Shown here: positions 27,320 through 37,355 of the stretch, piece after piece
Layout: the number at the start of each line of letters is the position of its first letter
Numbering within the stretch: position 1 is the first letter of the stretch
Source: Rubripirellula obstinata
Lineage (GTDB): Bacteria > Planctomycetota > Planctomycetia > Pirellulales > Pirellulaceae
Direction: 5' to 3'
DNA: 52,235 nt
Assembly (NCBI RefSeq): GCF_001642955.1
Contig: NZ_LWSK01000035.1
Location: 1-52,235, forward strand
The notes under the pieces: generated by a model
What the model was told of the DNA's origin: nothing
Databases searched by the model: none
The model's input: only the letters and a program-made list of their open reading frames with translations
Made by a program: the position numbers and the translations under genes

Positions 27320-28204
27320 TTAGTGACAAAACCCGCTGTCGCAGCCGGAATCGCAACTGTCGCAATCGTTACAAGCTTGTCGTGGAGGCAAAACCTCGCC
27401 ACAGCTTCCGCCACAAAGACCGCTCAAACAACTGCGTTTCTTTTTCGTTCCGCAATCACAGGTGCCGTTGGCGTGTTTGTGGTCAGCACTGCATTCCCGT
27501 GTGTAGCCGTCCCAGACGTTGGTGTTACAGCGGTCGCTGCGGAAGTACTGACGTAGCGTTGACGCGGGCAGATTCACAGCAGTCCGTGGCGGGCAAACCT
27601 TTTGCTCGACGTGCTTGTGTTTCTTTCCTAGCCCCAACCCACATCCTTTACCGCAACCACTCCCACAACCACTGCTGCAACCACAAGGTGCGTCGATGAT
27701 TTCACCGCAACCGGGCCCGCAGCAGGATTTGCATCCCAGCTTGGGTAACCGAATCGGCCTTCGGGGCATAGGCATGGCGTCGCAAGCGTCGCACGATCCA
27801 CCATCACAACTGGAACCAGCGTGATGATGCCCGCCGAGCAAGTGCCCCACTGAACTTGCTGCGACCTGGCCTGACCTTGCTGTCATCTGCCCAAGTGCCG
27901 ACCTGGCTGACATCGACGAATTACCTGGGACCCTATCACGGTTGACAACCCGATCACGGTTGACGATAGGTGCCTGCAAGGTTGCAGCGCCAGCACTGTA
28001 CGCCTGGTGACCCGATGGAACTGGACGAAGAGCCGCAGCAGAATGGTGATTCGCAATGCCGAGAGGCTGTGCATTGGTGGTTCGTTTGGAGAAGTTCAGC
28101 TCAGACAGAAGGGAGCGAAAATCGTTTGCACATGACTCCGTGAAACTGATCACCGAGAAGGCCACAGTGAGGACAATAGCGACGGCAAGATTGAAGTGGT
28201 TCAT
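27320..28204 (-). CDS. Cys-rich secreted protein 1
   Basis: 294 residues from the chosen ATG (MNHFNLAVAIVLTVAFSV), which is preceded by AAGGATGACC, a reasonable ribosome-binding site. A Sec signal peptide (about 1-24) is followed by a Ser/Ala/Arg region with a repeated VNRDRV, then a His patch (GGHHHAGSS) and a Cys-rich half with CGSGCGKGCG, 'CKSCCGPGCGEI' and a C-terminal 'CDSCDSGCDSGFCH'. No CXXCH haem motif is present. The Cys and His content suggests metal binding or a disulfide-rich surface protein. It shares its style (DSGCDSC motifs, signal peptide) with the protein at 37477, so the two may be paralogues. Confidence 0.8.
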   Translation of the reverse strand: MNHFNLAVAIVLTVAFSVISFTESCANDFRSLLSELNFSKRTTNAQPLGIANHHSAAALRPVPSGHQAYSAGAATLQAPIVNRDRVVNRDRVPGNSSMSARSALGQMTARSGQVAASSVGHLLGGHHHAGSSCDGGSCDACDAMPMPRRPIRLPKLGCKSCCGPGCGEIIDAPCGCSSGCGSGCGKGCGLGLGKKHKHVEQKVCPPRTAVNLPASTLRQYFRSDRCNTNVWDGYTRECSADHKHANGTCDCGTKKKRSCLSGLCGGSCGEVLPPRQACNDCDSCDSGCDSGFCH

Positions 28205-28380
28205 AGCAAGGTCATCCTTGAATAGGGGAACGGTGTGGTTCATCAATCAAGACCCGCTGCCAAACTCACTGTTCCATGTTTTTGTAAAGGTGTTTCGATA
28301 CGGTTCAAGGAGCTTCGGGAACCAAGTTTTTGGTTTAACGTGTGCTCTTGAATCGCCACCAAACAGCTCGCCAAATCACC

Positions 28381-28413
28381 GATGACCAAGTGCATGAATT
28401 GCACTTGATCATC
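28381..28413. repeat. 14-bp inverted repeat upstream of Cys-rich gene 1
   Basis: GATGACCAAGTGCA and TGCACTTGATCATC are separated by 5 bp with one mismatch. It lies about 180 bp upstream of the minus-strand Cys-rich gene, between it and the glnD stop. It could be a regulator-binding site or the 3' hairpin of glnD, but it is not followed by a T-run on the minus strand. Otherwise the 512-bp gap (28205-28717) holds no gene I can support. Confidence 0.45.
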
Positions 28414-28717
28414 TGGTGTTTAAGCGGCAACCAGTGAGTCGGTGATCGCTTGGTGAATCCCCGTGATAATCCGAGGCGGGCGGTTGAAGGCCAAGCCTGG
28501 GTTTTGGGTGGCGGGTTTCGCCTTGCGATCGTGATCGTTGACCAACAAAGAATTGCCGCGCCCGTCAAGGGCTGCAAATGATTTCGAGCAAAACAAGCTC
28601 GGATGTGAAGAAATGCAAATGCTTAATGAGAACGAACAGCAGACACTTCTTAACTAGACAGCTTTCGCCAACCACTAAACTCGACGCAACGAGAGCAATG
28701 CATGATCGCGTCCGAGT

Positions 28718-31366
28718 TCAAACATCATCCACCACGCTAAGCATCGCTTGCCGCACTGTTTCTTGACGCTCTGGATCGATTAGCTTGGATCCATCTTGTT
28801 CGCTAACGTAGAAAACGTCCGCCACTTGATCGATGTGCGTGTCAATCTTGGCGAACGACAGATTCAATTTCTGTTGAGACATCGCCAGCGCGATCCGAGA
28901 TAGCAAACCAACTCGGTTGTAGGCAAAAAACGAGATGATGGTGTAACGATCAATCGACTCGTTATCAAAGACGACTTTCTTTGGCAAAACATTCACGCTA
29001 TCCGGTTCCGACAACTCCTTGGGACTCCAAGTCTTTGGCGGTTTCGGCATCGGTTGCTGAGTTGAATCAATCAAGTCGCGAACACGATTGCTGACCGCAT
29101 CGATGGTCCTCGCATCGAGTTCAGGTTCCTGATCGCTCAATCCCACCTTGGAATCGACCACCCAGAAATAATCCCAGGCGAAGTCACCGACAGTTTCAAT
29201 CTGAGCTCTTTGAATGTCGAAACCGTTTGCTGCGAGTGCTGCCGTTGCGCGAGCAAAGGTTCCCATCGTCAAATAGTCCTCGCGACGAATGACAACAAAA
29301 CGCAATGCTTGAACCGCGTTATCGTATCCCGCCATGCAAATGGTTCGACGATCGTCATCCCAATCAAATGCTCCCACCGCCATGATTTCGGCTGCCAATG
29401 AATCAGCCTCGCAGCGACTAAGCAACGACAATGGCATGTCCGAAAGCAACTCTCTGGCCTGGGGCAAAAGTTCTGCGCTGCAATGCTTGATAAGTTGCTC
29501 ATCGACTCGGTTGCGAGTTCGGTCAATTTCTGGATCGTCGGGACTTCCCGGTAAGTCGCCCGAATCAAAGTACCGTCGCGTTCGGCGATACAGGTCTTCG
29601 ATCAAATTCAATTTCCACTGCGTCGCGACACCAGGTCCAACGGCGGTAAGATCACAGTAAGTGTGAACGACCAACATTTCCAACCGCCTGATGGAGCCTA
29701 CTTCGGCGGCGAACGACAAAACGATCTGCGGATCGCTCAAGTCATGCCGAAAGGCAACCACGTTGACGATCAAATGCTTCAGCACCAACCAGCGCAGCAT
29801 TTCGGAATCACTGGAGCTAAGATTCAACCGATTGGCGACCTTTTCAGCAATTCGTTCGCCGACGATGCAGTGATCTTCTTCGTAGCCCTTGCCGATGTCA
29901 TGCACCAGCAAGGCCAAATGAAGCAGTCGCTTATCCTCGATTCGCCGATAGCGCCGGCCCATGCCTGATTCTAAATCGTCCTGCAAATCGGTTGCCGCTT
30001 CGACAGCTAGAAAGCTGTGCGCGTCGACGGTGTACTTGTGATAGGCATTGAATTGCAACAGCCCTCGCATCCGCTCGAATTCAGGAATCAGTTGTTCAAT
30101 AATTCGCAGTTCATGCAGACGCCGAAGCAGATCCGCCAGACGACCTGGGCGGCTCAACAACGACAGGAACGATTCGATGGAACGTTCGTCCGGCGGCGAC
30201 GGTTCGCGTTCTCGCATCGCATTACGGATCGCCTGCCACGTTCGGTGCGAAATTCGACGGGTGTGTTGATTGGCAAGACTCATCAAACCCAGCACATCGG
30301 GTAAGCTGTTGGAAAATTCCTTCAGTGCGTCTTGCCGAACCCAAATGCTGGTTGGGCCCATTCGAATGTTGTCGCTCATCTTCCTGGATAGCGCCGACTC
30401 CGTCAGCCTAGCCGGCAGCGAGCGGCTTCTGGCATCGTCAACAAAGTAGGCTGAACTGTAACGGACGTTACGTGTGTTATCGAAATAGTCCTGCATGAAC
30501 TGCTCAACCGGCAGCACACCATCGTCGCCCTGGTAACCCCATGCTTTGGCGATGTCCATCTGCGTTGGGCGATCAAGCACGTCCTGACTCTTGCCGCTGC
30601 GAAAATGCAATTCATGCCGAACCCGCAACATGAATCCATAGGCTCTTCGCATCAGCCGAAAGTCCTCTTCGGGTAGGGCCCCCAGTTTCAGCAGGCGTTC
30701 CAAATCGGTCTCGCCAAACCGAGCGAACCCGATCCAGCGAATCAATTGAATGTCTCGCAAAGCACCGCTGGACCTTTTAACATTGGGGCGGAGCATATAG
30801 TTTGTCTCGCCCCATTTGCTTCGTTCTTCGCGTCTCGCTTCGACGATGTTTTTGATCAGACGATTGCTACGTCGTTTTGCACCGAGGCGATACGAATCAA
30901 AAAACTTGCGGTAAAGCTGCAAACCGCCAGCCAAGAACCGCGACTCGGTCAACGACGAAAAAACCACCGCATCAGTCCACGACAATGAACAAGCTTCGGC
31001 GGGCGAACGAATCGATAGACCAGGATCAATTCCACAGTCTGATAAATCACGCGTCAGGTTGCCGGCAATTTTGGCCGCCAAGTCGGCTGAACCGCGCGTC
31101 GATAACAGCATCAAGTCGGCGTCAGAATACGGGGCAAGATCGCGACGCCCGAAACCACCGTGAGCGACCAGTGCCAATCCGCTTAGCCGATCGTCGTCGC
31201 CGTGCTGGGCGATCGCTTGGTGCCAGATTTCCAAGACAACATCATCATAGAGATCCGCCAGCAGGGTTGAGACTTGCATCCCTGGGCTGCCCAACCGGTG
31301 TTGGGCGTAGGCCTTTTCGCGGCCCGCCTCCAGCATTTCACGACATCGGTTGATAAATGGCCGCAT
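28718..31366 (-). CDS. glnD: Bifunctional PII uridylyltransferase / uridylyl-removing enzyme
   Basis: 882 residues, the usual GlnD length. The nucleotidyltransferase motif is VAHGGFGRRDLAPYSDADL (about 67-85, catalytic Asp82 and Asp84). A GlnD-linker helical region follows, then an HD domain with 'YHKYTVDAHSF' and 'LVHDIGKGYEEDH', and two C-terminal ACT domains ('VVIRREDYLTMGTFARA' and 'IISFFAYNRVGLLSRIALAM'). It adds UMP to PII when glutamine is low and removes it when glutamine is high. The PII gene lies about 230 bp upstream on the same strand, so the sensor and its target are together. Confidence 0.95.
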   Translation of the reverse strand: MRPFINRCREMLEAGREKAYAQHRLGSPGMQVSTLLADLYDDVVLEIWHQAIAQHGDDDRLSGLALVAHGGFGRRDLAPYSDADLMLLSTRGSADLAAKIAGNLTRDLSDCGIDPGLSIRSPAEACSLSWTDAVVFSSLTESRFLAGGLQLYRKFFDSYRLGAKRRSNRLIKNIVEARREERSKWGETNYMLRPNVKRSSGALRDIQLIRWIGFARFGETDLERLLKLGALPEEDFRLMRRAYGFMLRVRHELHFRSGKSQDVLDRPTQMDIAKAWGYQGDDGVLPVEQFMQDYFDNTRNVRYSSAYFVDDARSRSLPARLTESALSRKMSDNIRMGPTSIWVRQDALKEFSNSLPDVLGLMSLANQHTRRISHRTWQAIRNAMREREPSPPDERSIESFLSLLSRPGRLADLLRRLHELRIIEQLIPEFERMRGLLQFNAYHKYTVDAHSFLAVEAATDLQDDLESGMGRRYRRIEDKRLLHLALLVHDIGKGYEEDHCIVGERIAEKVANRLNLSSSDSEMLRWLVLKHLIVNVVAFRHDLSDPQIVLSFAAEVGSIRRLEMLVVHTYCDLTAVGPGVATQWKLNLIEDLYRRTRRYFDSGDLPGSPDDPEIDRTRNRVDEQLIKHCSAELLPQARELLSDMPLSLLSRCEADSLAAEIMAVGAFDWDDDRRTICMAGYDNAVQALRFVVIRREDYLTMGTFARATAALAANGFDIQRAQIETVGDFAWDYFWVVDSKVGLSDQEPELDARTIDAVSNRVRDLIDSTQQPMPKPPKTWSPKELSEPDSVNVLPKKVVFDNESIDRYTIISFFAYNRVGLLSRIALAMSQQKLNLSFAKIDTHIDQVADVFYVSEQDGSKLIDPERQETVRQAMLSVVDDV

Positions 31367-31391
31367 GCTGGCTCAAAGGCGAGTCGAAGAC

Positions 31392-31448
31392 TCAGATAAG
31401 TGAGAACTCAGATGAGTGAGAACCCAGATGAGTGAGAACTCAGATAAG
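31392..31448. repeat. 16-bp tandem repeat between PII and glnD
   Basis: About 3.5 units of CAGATGAGTGAGAACT with single-base variants lie just upstream of glnD (whose start is at 31366 on the minus strand). There is no evident coding role. The repeat sits where the glnD ribosome-binding region or leader would be. Confidence 0.75.
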
Positions 31449-31467
31449 GAACGAGCGGGAAATTAGT

Positions 31468-31525
31468 GTCGCCTTTCGCTCCGCGAAAGTAGCGAATCCG
31501 CTGCTTTCGCGGAGCGAAAGGCGAC
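31468..31525. repeat. Perfect 22-bp inverted repeat between PII and glnD
   Basis: Arms GTCGCCTTTCGCTCCGCGAAAG and its exact reverse complement are separated by 14 bp. It would form a strong hairpin in the intergenic RNA and could attenuate or stabilise the glnB-glnD transcript. The adjacent GCGACTATAAAAAGTCG word also occurs near 21728. Confidence 0.8.
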
Positions 31526-31597
31526 TATAAAAAGTCGCACGTTCCTAAGCGAGGACTCGTAGCCTCGTCCACTACGGATCAACTGCGACCAACGTCA

Positions 31598-31996
<399 letters not shown>

Positions 31997-32183
31997 TTAG
32001 TCGGCATTGTACACCGGGCCAACGCAATGCCCAGCGGGCTAGCGGGCATTGTCCAGCCAAACATTGTCCAGCCAAAATCACGTGCCGGACTGCTTCAAAA
32101 CGCGGCCGATCGCGACCAATTCGGGCCAATCGAGCCGGTGATCGAGCCGGTGATCGAGCCAGTGTACGAACAAAACCGCGTCC

Positions 32184-32735
32184 TTAGGCCGGACTGACCC
32201 ATTTGACCTCCTCAATCCCGGCTTCGTGATTGACGACCCGAGTGAGAACGAAAAGTAGGTCGCTGAGCCGGTTTAAATAGATGATCAGTTCCTCCGAAAC
32301 CTGCGTCTCGTGATGGCGAACCAGCGTCACCACTCGCCGCTCGGCACGCCGGCAGATCGATCGAGCAAGATGCAGAGCCGTGCATCCGGGGTGTCCGGCG
32401 GGCAAAATGAAATGCTTCAACTCGGGCACCGTCTTTTCATGCTGATCAATCCAAATTTCCAACTGTTCGATGTGCGATTGAGAAATGATTCGCATCTGTT
32501 TGGCGTCAGGATCAGGCGTCGCCAATTCGGCTCCGATTGAAAACAGAGCATGTTGGATCGTGTCGAGCTGACCATCGATGGCTTCAGATAATCCCGCCGA
32601 CCGAGCCATTCCGATTGCCGCGTTCAATTCATCAACAGTCCCATAGGACTCGATTCGGTCATCATCTTTGGACACTCGCGGTCCCCCAAACAATCCTGTG
32701 CTACCAGTATCCCCAGTACGTGTATAGATTTTCAT
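32184..32735 (-). CDS. PduO/MMAB-type cob(I)alamin adenosyltransferase
   Basis: 183 residues; the ATG at 32735 gives the standard family start MKIYTRTGDTGSTGLFGG, whereas the codon before it is a GTG. ATP-binding features are the N-terminal TRTGDTGSTGLFGG and 'ESYGTVDELNAAIG'. The cobalamin-side segment is 'HFILPAGHPGCTALHLARS' followed by 'CRRAERRV'. The enzyme transfers the adenosyl group of ATP to cob(I)alamin, making coenzyme B12. It is divergent from the Nudix gene with only about 46 bp between starts. Confidence 0.93.
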   Translation of the reverse strand: MKIYTRTGDTGSTGLFGGPRVSKDDDRIESYGTVDELNAAIGMARSAGLSEAIDGQLDTIQHALFSIGAELATPDPDAKQMRIISQSHIEQLEIWIDQHEKTVPELKHFILPAGHPGCTALHLARSICRRAERRVVTLVRHHETQVSEELIIYLNRLSDLLFVLTRVVNHEAGIEEVKWVSPA

Positions 32736-32781
32736 CACTTAAAAGTTGACCCGATCGTGCGTGTTAAAAAAAGTGGATTTG

Positions 32782-33255
32782 ATGCCCGAGTCGTCTGAAA
32801 AGCCGAAGAAACCGACAAAGCCTCTGCAAGTTGTCCGTGCCGCGGGCGTCTTGTTGTATTGCAACGTCAACATAAACGATTTGGGAAAATTTTTCCTGCT
32901 GATGCGGCATTCCAACCGCTGGGATCTTCCAAAGGGACACTGCGACGGCGACGAATCCTTTCTTGAAACCGCTATCCGAGAAATGGAAGAGGAAACAGGA
33001 ATCTCTCGCGAAAAAGTCACCTGGGATCCCGACTTTCAATTCGATCTTCGCTACCGAGTCACCTATCGCCGGCATGGCGATCAAGTGTTCGACAAGCATG
33101 TTCGTTACTTTCTAGGCAAGGTTCCTAAAAAGATGAAGATCAGTGTCACCGAGCATGATTCGTTTGAGTGGTTACCCTGGGATCCTCCGCACCAAATTCA
33201 AGCCGAAACGATCGACCCATTGTTGGCGGCCGTCGCTATGCACTGGAACAAATAA
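32782..33255 (+). CDS. Nudix hydrolase, Ap4A-hydrolase-like
   Basis: 157 residues from the ATG at 32782; GTG and TTG starts up to 12 codons upstream are possible. The Nudix box is exact: Gly52, Glu58, Arg66-Glu67, Glu70-Glu71, Gly73, in GHCDGDESFLETAIREMEEE then TGI. The surrounding 'AAGVLLYC', 'RWDLPKGHCDG' and the C-terminal 'WLPWD' fit the diadenosine-tetraphosphate hydrolase subgroup, which cleaves nucleotide polyphosphates with Mg2+. The exact substrate is not shown by the sequence. Confidence 0.87.
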   Translation: MPESSEKPKKPTKPLQVVRAAGVLLYCNVNINDLGKFFLLMRHSNRWDLPKGHCDGDESFLETAIREMEEETGISREKVTWDPDFQFDLRYRVTYRRHGDQVFDKHVRYFLGKVPKKMKISVTEHDSFEWLPWDPPHQIQAETIDPLLAAVAMHWNK

Positions 33256-33301
33256 AGCCGGTCAATTTGCAACACAGGCTGGAAGCCTATGCCACTTGAT
33301 T

Positions 33302-33338
33302 AGTACTGGTTGATCAGTACTGGTTGATCAGTACTGGG
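33302..33338. repeat. 14-bp tandem repeat across a stop codon
   Basis: About 2.6 units of AGTACTGGTTGATC. The TGA stop of the minus-strand transglutaminase-like gene (33328-33330) and its last two codons lie inside the repeat. Confidence 0.8.
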
Positions 33339-35088
33339 CTTTCAGGACGTTGACCTGCATTCGGCTGACGGCTTCCAAGAAAGGAATAAAAGCGCGGTAC
33401 TCGCTTTTGTCGGCGAACGTTGCTGTGGACAGTGTGATTCGATCCGGCGGAGCGATGCCACCGGCTTCGACATCGAGTGGCACCCATTGGTTATCAACGT
33501 AGGCCAGTGTCCACGGGTGGTAAATCATTCGTGCTGGTGGTTCCGGTTCCTCAGGATCATCCGATGGTGGCTGGTCAGATGGCTGATACTTGATTCCCAA
33601 GGCGACTCGCGATGGAATCCCTTTGGCGCGTAGCATCGCGCACAAAAAGATGGACCGGCCCAGTTCATTGGCAGAACTTAGTTTTGCCACATCGCTGGCT
33701 TTGACCAATCCAATCTTCGTTGGATCTTTTTGGATCAACGACTGAACGGTTCGCGTCATCTCGATCGCGATTTCTTCTTTGCTTAACGATTTTGATGCGC
33801 CCGCGGCATCGGCAAAGCGGCGTACGGTACGGTCGCGATAATCGATGTACCCGCTTGGTGCCGTATCAAACTTCGATGGCGTCATGTCGGACGTCTCAAA
33901 CCCGCGACGTTCTGGTTCTTGCTGGCGACTGACAAGAACCTGAAAACGATTGGCGCTGACTTTACGAATTGTTTGCCGTGGTGCCGCAATGATGTCCAGC
34001 AAATAGTCGCGATCTTCTTCGGGTGTTCGTTCGATCAAACCTGGCAACGGACTAACTTCATATCCAATCCGCTTTGCCTTGGCCGGCTGATCAATTTTGC
34101 CTTTTACCGGCAACCATAACGGCTGTTCGATCGACTGCGGAAGATTGGTCGCGGTCATTTTGTCAGTGCGGTAAGACACCAAGTCGATGCCGGGCGTGTA
34201 GGTGCGTCTGACGTTTCCCGAGGGGTCGATCCAAAGAGTCGAATAGGTTGTTTCACCTTCACTCTTTTCAACTTCGTAATTGATCTCGATCAGACGCATC
34301 GATTCGCCATCAAGCATTGGCACGTAGGCATCGCCGCTGCACTTTAGCCTGGCAATCGCGACGTCGTAGTAGCCCGATAGCAACACTTTCATTGATCGCA
34401 TTTCGCCCTTGTTGATCAAGGGGCGATTTCTTAGCGATTGCTCGATCGCGATCAGACCACGATTGGTCTTGTCCCAGGGGATGGTTTTGGTGGTGCGTTT
34501 GCTGCCGCGAAGTGTTTCCACCTGCAACAAACTTCCTTCGCCATTCAAACCTGACAGGATCCCGTTGTGCCGGGTGACGACTGGACCAACCTGCAGCGAA
34601 CTATCAAAGTTGATTAGGCGTCCTTTATTCGTCTCTTTGCTGGTTTGACGAAGTCGCTGCAGTGTCCTTGCTTGCCCTTGATTGATGAATAGGACATTGT
34701 CCATTTCGTAAACGATATCGTCACGGTCACTGTCTTGATCGACTTCGCAACTGATGTGGTTGTAACCGACGTGGCGATCGCCAACGTAGTAGGCGTCCCA
34801 GGTATCCCAGCCGACATCGATTCGGCCACCGGCTAGTTCCAACGATTCGCCGCCAGTTCCATCCTCGGACGCATCATTGTAAACCGTTTTTGGTTTATCG
34901 GATTTCTTTGCCAAAGGAGGACGCTGGGGGATATCGCAGCCGGTACTTCCGATGCCCAGCACGGTCATGGCAAACGCGGTCATCATTGCCAGCGACGGAT
35001 TCGGACGCCATCGCCAGCTCGATGCAAAGACCGACCAGCTCGAACGAAAAACCGAGCTTCGCGGGTTAGATCGAACTGTGAAAAACAT
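33328..35088 (-). CDS. Transglutaminase-like (cysteine protease fold) lipoprotein
   Basis: 586 residues. After a basic N-terminus a hydrophobic stretch ends at 'GIGSTGC' (Cys51), a plausible but weak lipobox, so it is probably exported and lipid-anchored. Residues 90-400 form a large beta-rich region without a recognised family. The C-terminal part is a transglutaminase-like domain: the catalytic Cys is in 'ELGRSIFLCAMLRAKGIPSR', and the His and Asp are in 'YHPWTLAYVDNQWVPLDVE'. Such domains act as proteases or amide-bond remodelers. It stands alone and is divergent from the gene at 35524. Confidence 0.85.
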   Translation of the reverse strand: MFFTVRSNPRSSVFRSSWSVFASSWRWRPNPSLAMMTAFAMTVLGIGSTGCDIPQRPPLAKKSDKPKTVYNDASEDGTGGESLELAGGRIDVGWDTWDAYYVGDRHVGYNHISCEVDQDSDRDDIVYEMDNVLFINQGQARTLQRLRQTSKETNKGRLINFDSSLQVGPVVTRHNGILSGLNGEGSLLQVETLRGSKRTTKTIPWDKTNRGLIAIEQSLRNRPLINKGEMRSMKVLLSGYYDVAIARLKCSGDAYVPMLDGESMRLIEINYEVEKSEGETTYSTLWIDPSGNVRRTYTPGIDLVSYRTDKMTATNLPQSIEQPLWLPVKGKIDQPAKAKRIGYEVSPLPGLIERTPEEDRDYLLDIIAAPRQTIRKVSANRFQVLVSRQQEPERRGFETSDMTPSKFDTAPSGYIDYRDRTVRRFADAAGASKSLSKEEIAIEMTRTVQSLIQKDPTKIGLVKASDVAKLSSANELGRSIFLCAMLRAKGIPSRVALGIKYQPSDQPPSDDPEEPEPPARMIYHPWTLAYVDNQWVPLDVEAGGIAPPDRITLSTATFADKSEYRAFIPFLEAVSRMQVNVLKAQY

Positions 35089-35523
35089 ACGATTTCAAAG
35101 TAAAAAAGTGTAAGGAAAAGGCGATGCGTTGCCAGAGAAGCCCAGATGTGCGTTGTTAAAGCAACCAAGCCCTCATCACGATCACCAGCGATTTGCGGAC
35201 GTCTATCTTATCGCCCCAGCATGCACCACGCACCGGGCGACTGTACAGAGTGACAAATTGCAGGCCGTGATCCTAGCAGGTTGTCGATTGCAACACCTGA
35301 TTCCATTGTGCCGTTTCTGAACGGTTCTAACGATTGTGCCGCCGATTTAGTTTGGGAAAAGTGTTCAGGAAGACACTTCCGGGGTGCTCATCGCCACAAC
35401 TGACCTAGCTTTGGGTGTCAGTTCAGCTTCATGAGCATGTTGTCCTGGCCCAACTTTTAAATGCACTCCCTTACTTGCTAGCAGACTGCGAAAGTCAGTT
35501 TTCTTACAGGCCGAAATTAAATC
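35089..35523. other. Divergent intergenic region, no gene seen
   Basis: 435 bp between divergent starts. Nothing repeated or structured beyond a weak AAGTGTT...AACACTT-like dyad near 35357 was seen. Promoters for both genes are expected here. Confidence 0.4.
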
Positions 35524-36234
35524 ATGGGTTTTCTAAAACGTATCCTCCGAAACGGACCGAGCGACGAAACATCGCTCCGAAGCGTTCCCGAAGGTAGCTT
35601 CGAATCACTAACCGACGAAGAACTGCAAGCCCACATGGGCATTCGGTCCTACGGCGTGTTCGAGCTTTCAGACGCAATCCGGCCATCGTACGATCTTCAA
35701 ATCGTACCCAAGCAAGGATTTCGTCATGATCAATATGTTGATGACGCCAGCGGAACCAAGACGCCCGTTGTCATGGCATCGGCGACTCGCAATTCGCTGA
35801 TGGATCTGTTTTTGGAATTGATCGAACCACTCGGACAAGTCGTCGATGTGGTGCTTGAAACCAGCCATCAAGCTGGCGAAGGTCACGCGGACTTGTACCG
35901 CGAACACATTGACATGCCAGTGCTGAAAAGCACGCTGCTTGAATTCGAAGACTTGCTGATCAACGATGGTTGCACAGGCATCGCCGTGATCAACCCAGCG
36001 AAGCGTCAAGAAGTCCAACTGGACGAACACAAGCTGTTGATCGCCTACGGAGAACCGCTCAAACCGTTCGAGCAAATCCTGATCGAAGGCGACGTCTATC
36101 CCGATCAAGATTTACGTTTCATCACCGAAGCGGAACACGTCCACAGCAGCAGCGAACGCCTGCAAGAACAATTCGAGATTTTGAAAACTCGATTGGGCAT
36201 GGACAGCGAAGGCGAAGCCGCCGGCGCTTGGTAA
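35524..36234 (+). CDS. Conserved-looking cytoplasmic protein, unknown function
   Basis: 236 residues, no signal peptide or membrane helix. It is acidic, with a compact alpha/beta appearance: 'VVDVVLETSHQAGEGHADLY', 'STLLEFEDLLINDGCTGIAV', 'EVQLDEHKLLIAYG' and a C-terminal helix 'SSERLQEQFEILKTRLG'. I do not recognise the family. The coding pattern and single ATG at the ORF start support a real gene. Confidence 0.75.
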   Translation: MGFLKRILRNGPSDETSLRSVPEGSFESLTDEELQAHMGIRSYGVFELSDAIRPSYDLQIVPKQGFRHDQYVDDASGTKTPVVMASATRNSLMDLFLELIEPLGQVVDVVLETSHQAGEGHADLYREHIDMPVLKSTLLEFEDLLINDGCTGIAVINPAKRQEVQLDEHKLLIAYGEPLKPFEQILIEGDVYPDQDLRFITEAEHVHSSSERLQEQFEILKTRLGMDSEGEAAGAW

Positions 36235-36255
36235 TCCTTGGCTGCAGTATTCCTT

Positions 36256-36298
36256 CGCATGAAAGCGTTGGCATGAACGCGTTGGCATGAACGCGTTG
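36256..36298. repeat. 14-bp tandem repeat GGCATGAACGCGTT
   Basis: Three units, the first with variants, lie 20 bp after the stop of the preceding gene. Non-coding. Confidence 0.75.
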
Positions 36299-36484
36299 AA
36301 GGCTCGTTGATTTAGTGAGCCGTGATCGCGTAAGCGGCCGGGCATTCGATGGTAGCCTAGCCTGATGAAAAATTTTCGAATGAGGCAAACTACGCGGTCG
36401 TGGTAAGGATGTTGATCCGGGACTACTATCTTCACGTCGTCATTGATTTCACGCCGTGATTCCTCGTTCTGTACCGCCGATACC

Positions 36485-37009
36485 ATGATTCTTGTTTTAA
36501 GCTCCTCGCTGCACCCCGATTCTCGCAGCCGCATTTTGGCCCGCGCTTGTGTTGAGAAACTTGAATCGCTTGGCGAGACGACGGAGCTGTTTGATCTGTC
36601 GCAGACAAAGTTGCCGGCGTGTGATGGAGCAACCGCTTATGGCGATCCGAATGTTGTTGCATTATCGAAATTGATCGGCGCAGCGGATGCGGTTTTGATC
36701 GCGTCGCCGGTTTACAACTACGACGTCAACGCGGCAGCGAAGAACGCGGTTGAGTTGACCGGCAAGGCTTGGACGGGCAAGGTCGTTGGCATGATGTTGG
36801 CCGCCGGTGGTCAGGGCAGCTACATGTCGGCGATGGGATTGGCGAACAGCCTGATGTTGGATTTTCGCTGTCACATTGTGCCGCGATTTATCTATGCCAC
36901 GGGCGAATCATTCGAGGGCAACGACTTGGCGGATGAAAGCATCCAGGATCGCGTTGACACTTTGGTGACCGAAACGTTGCACCTGAGTACGGCGATCAAG
37001 GAAGGTTGA
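36485..37009 (+). CDS. NADPH-dependent FMN reductase family protein
   Basis: 174 residues from the ATG that gives MILVLSSSLHPDSRSRILAR; the longer ORF adds 14 unlikely residues. It has a flavodoxin-like fold: the phosphate loop SSSLHPDSRSR (6-16) and 'ADAVLIASPVYNYDVNAAAKN' with the SPVYN flavin-binding motif, followed by 'GKVVGMMLAAGGQGSYMS'. It reduces FMN or a quinone or azo substrate with NAD(P)H. No dedicated partner is seen. Confidence 0.9.
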   Translation: MILVLSSSLHPDSRSRILARACVEKLESLGETTELFDLSQTKLPACDGATAYGDPNVVALSKLIGAADAVLIASPVYNYDVNAAAKNAVELTGKAWTGKVVGMMLAAGGQGSYMSAMGLANSLMLDFRCHIVPRFIYATGESFEGNDLADESIQDRVDTLVTETLHLSTAIKEG

Positions 37010-37090
37010 GGTAGGTTCGCAACGTCGCGTTTTTTTGGGTTAGAATGGGGAACGGCAAGTCCGCATTCCCCAGTTTGCAAAGAGAGAACC

Positions 37091-37312
37091 ATGGATCGCG
37101 ACGGAATCATTGAGCTTCTCAAACGCGGCCCCATCCGGGTTACCATGAATGATGGAAGCGAACATGTTATTCCGGCTTATGGCGATAGGGCCTTGGTCAG
37201 CAGCTTGTCGATTCATGTTCTGTATCAAGATGAATCAGATGGCAAGTGGCGGTTTCACATCCTGTCGCTGCTGGGAATGGTTCGCGCGGAGGAGCTTGAA
37301 TCGGCCGCCTGA
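37091..37312 (+). CDS. Small conserved-looking protein, unknown function
   Basis: 73 residues, preceded by AAAGAGAGAACC, a good ribosome-binding site. The sequence reads as one small beta-sheet domain: 'GIIELLKRGPIRVTMNDGSE', 'IPAYGDRALVSSLSIHVLY', 'KWRFHILSLLGMVRAEEL'. It may bind nucleic acid or protein; nothing specific can be said. Confidence 0.7.
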   Translation: MDRDGIIELLKRGPIRVTMNDGSEHVIPAYGDRALVSSLSIHVLYQDESDGKWRFHILSLLGMVRAEELESAA

Positions 37313-37355
37313 AGGTGAGAGCGACGTCGTCGGTCGCTGAGCTTGATTCGAAAGT

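Noticed and set aside
28335-28577. 80-codon minus-strand ORF between glnD and the Cys-rich gene
   Set aside because: No ribosome-binding site or recognisable sequence; it spans the 14-bp inverted repeat and is probably non-coding.
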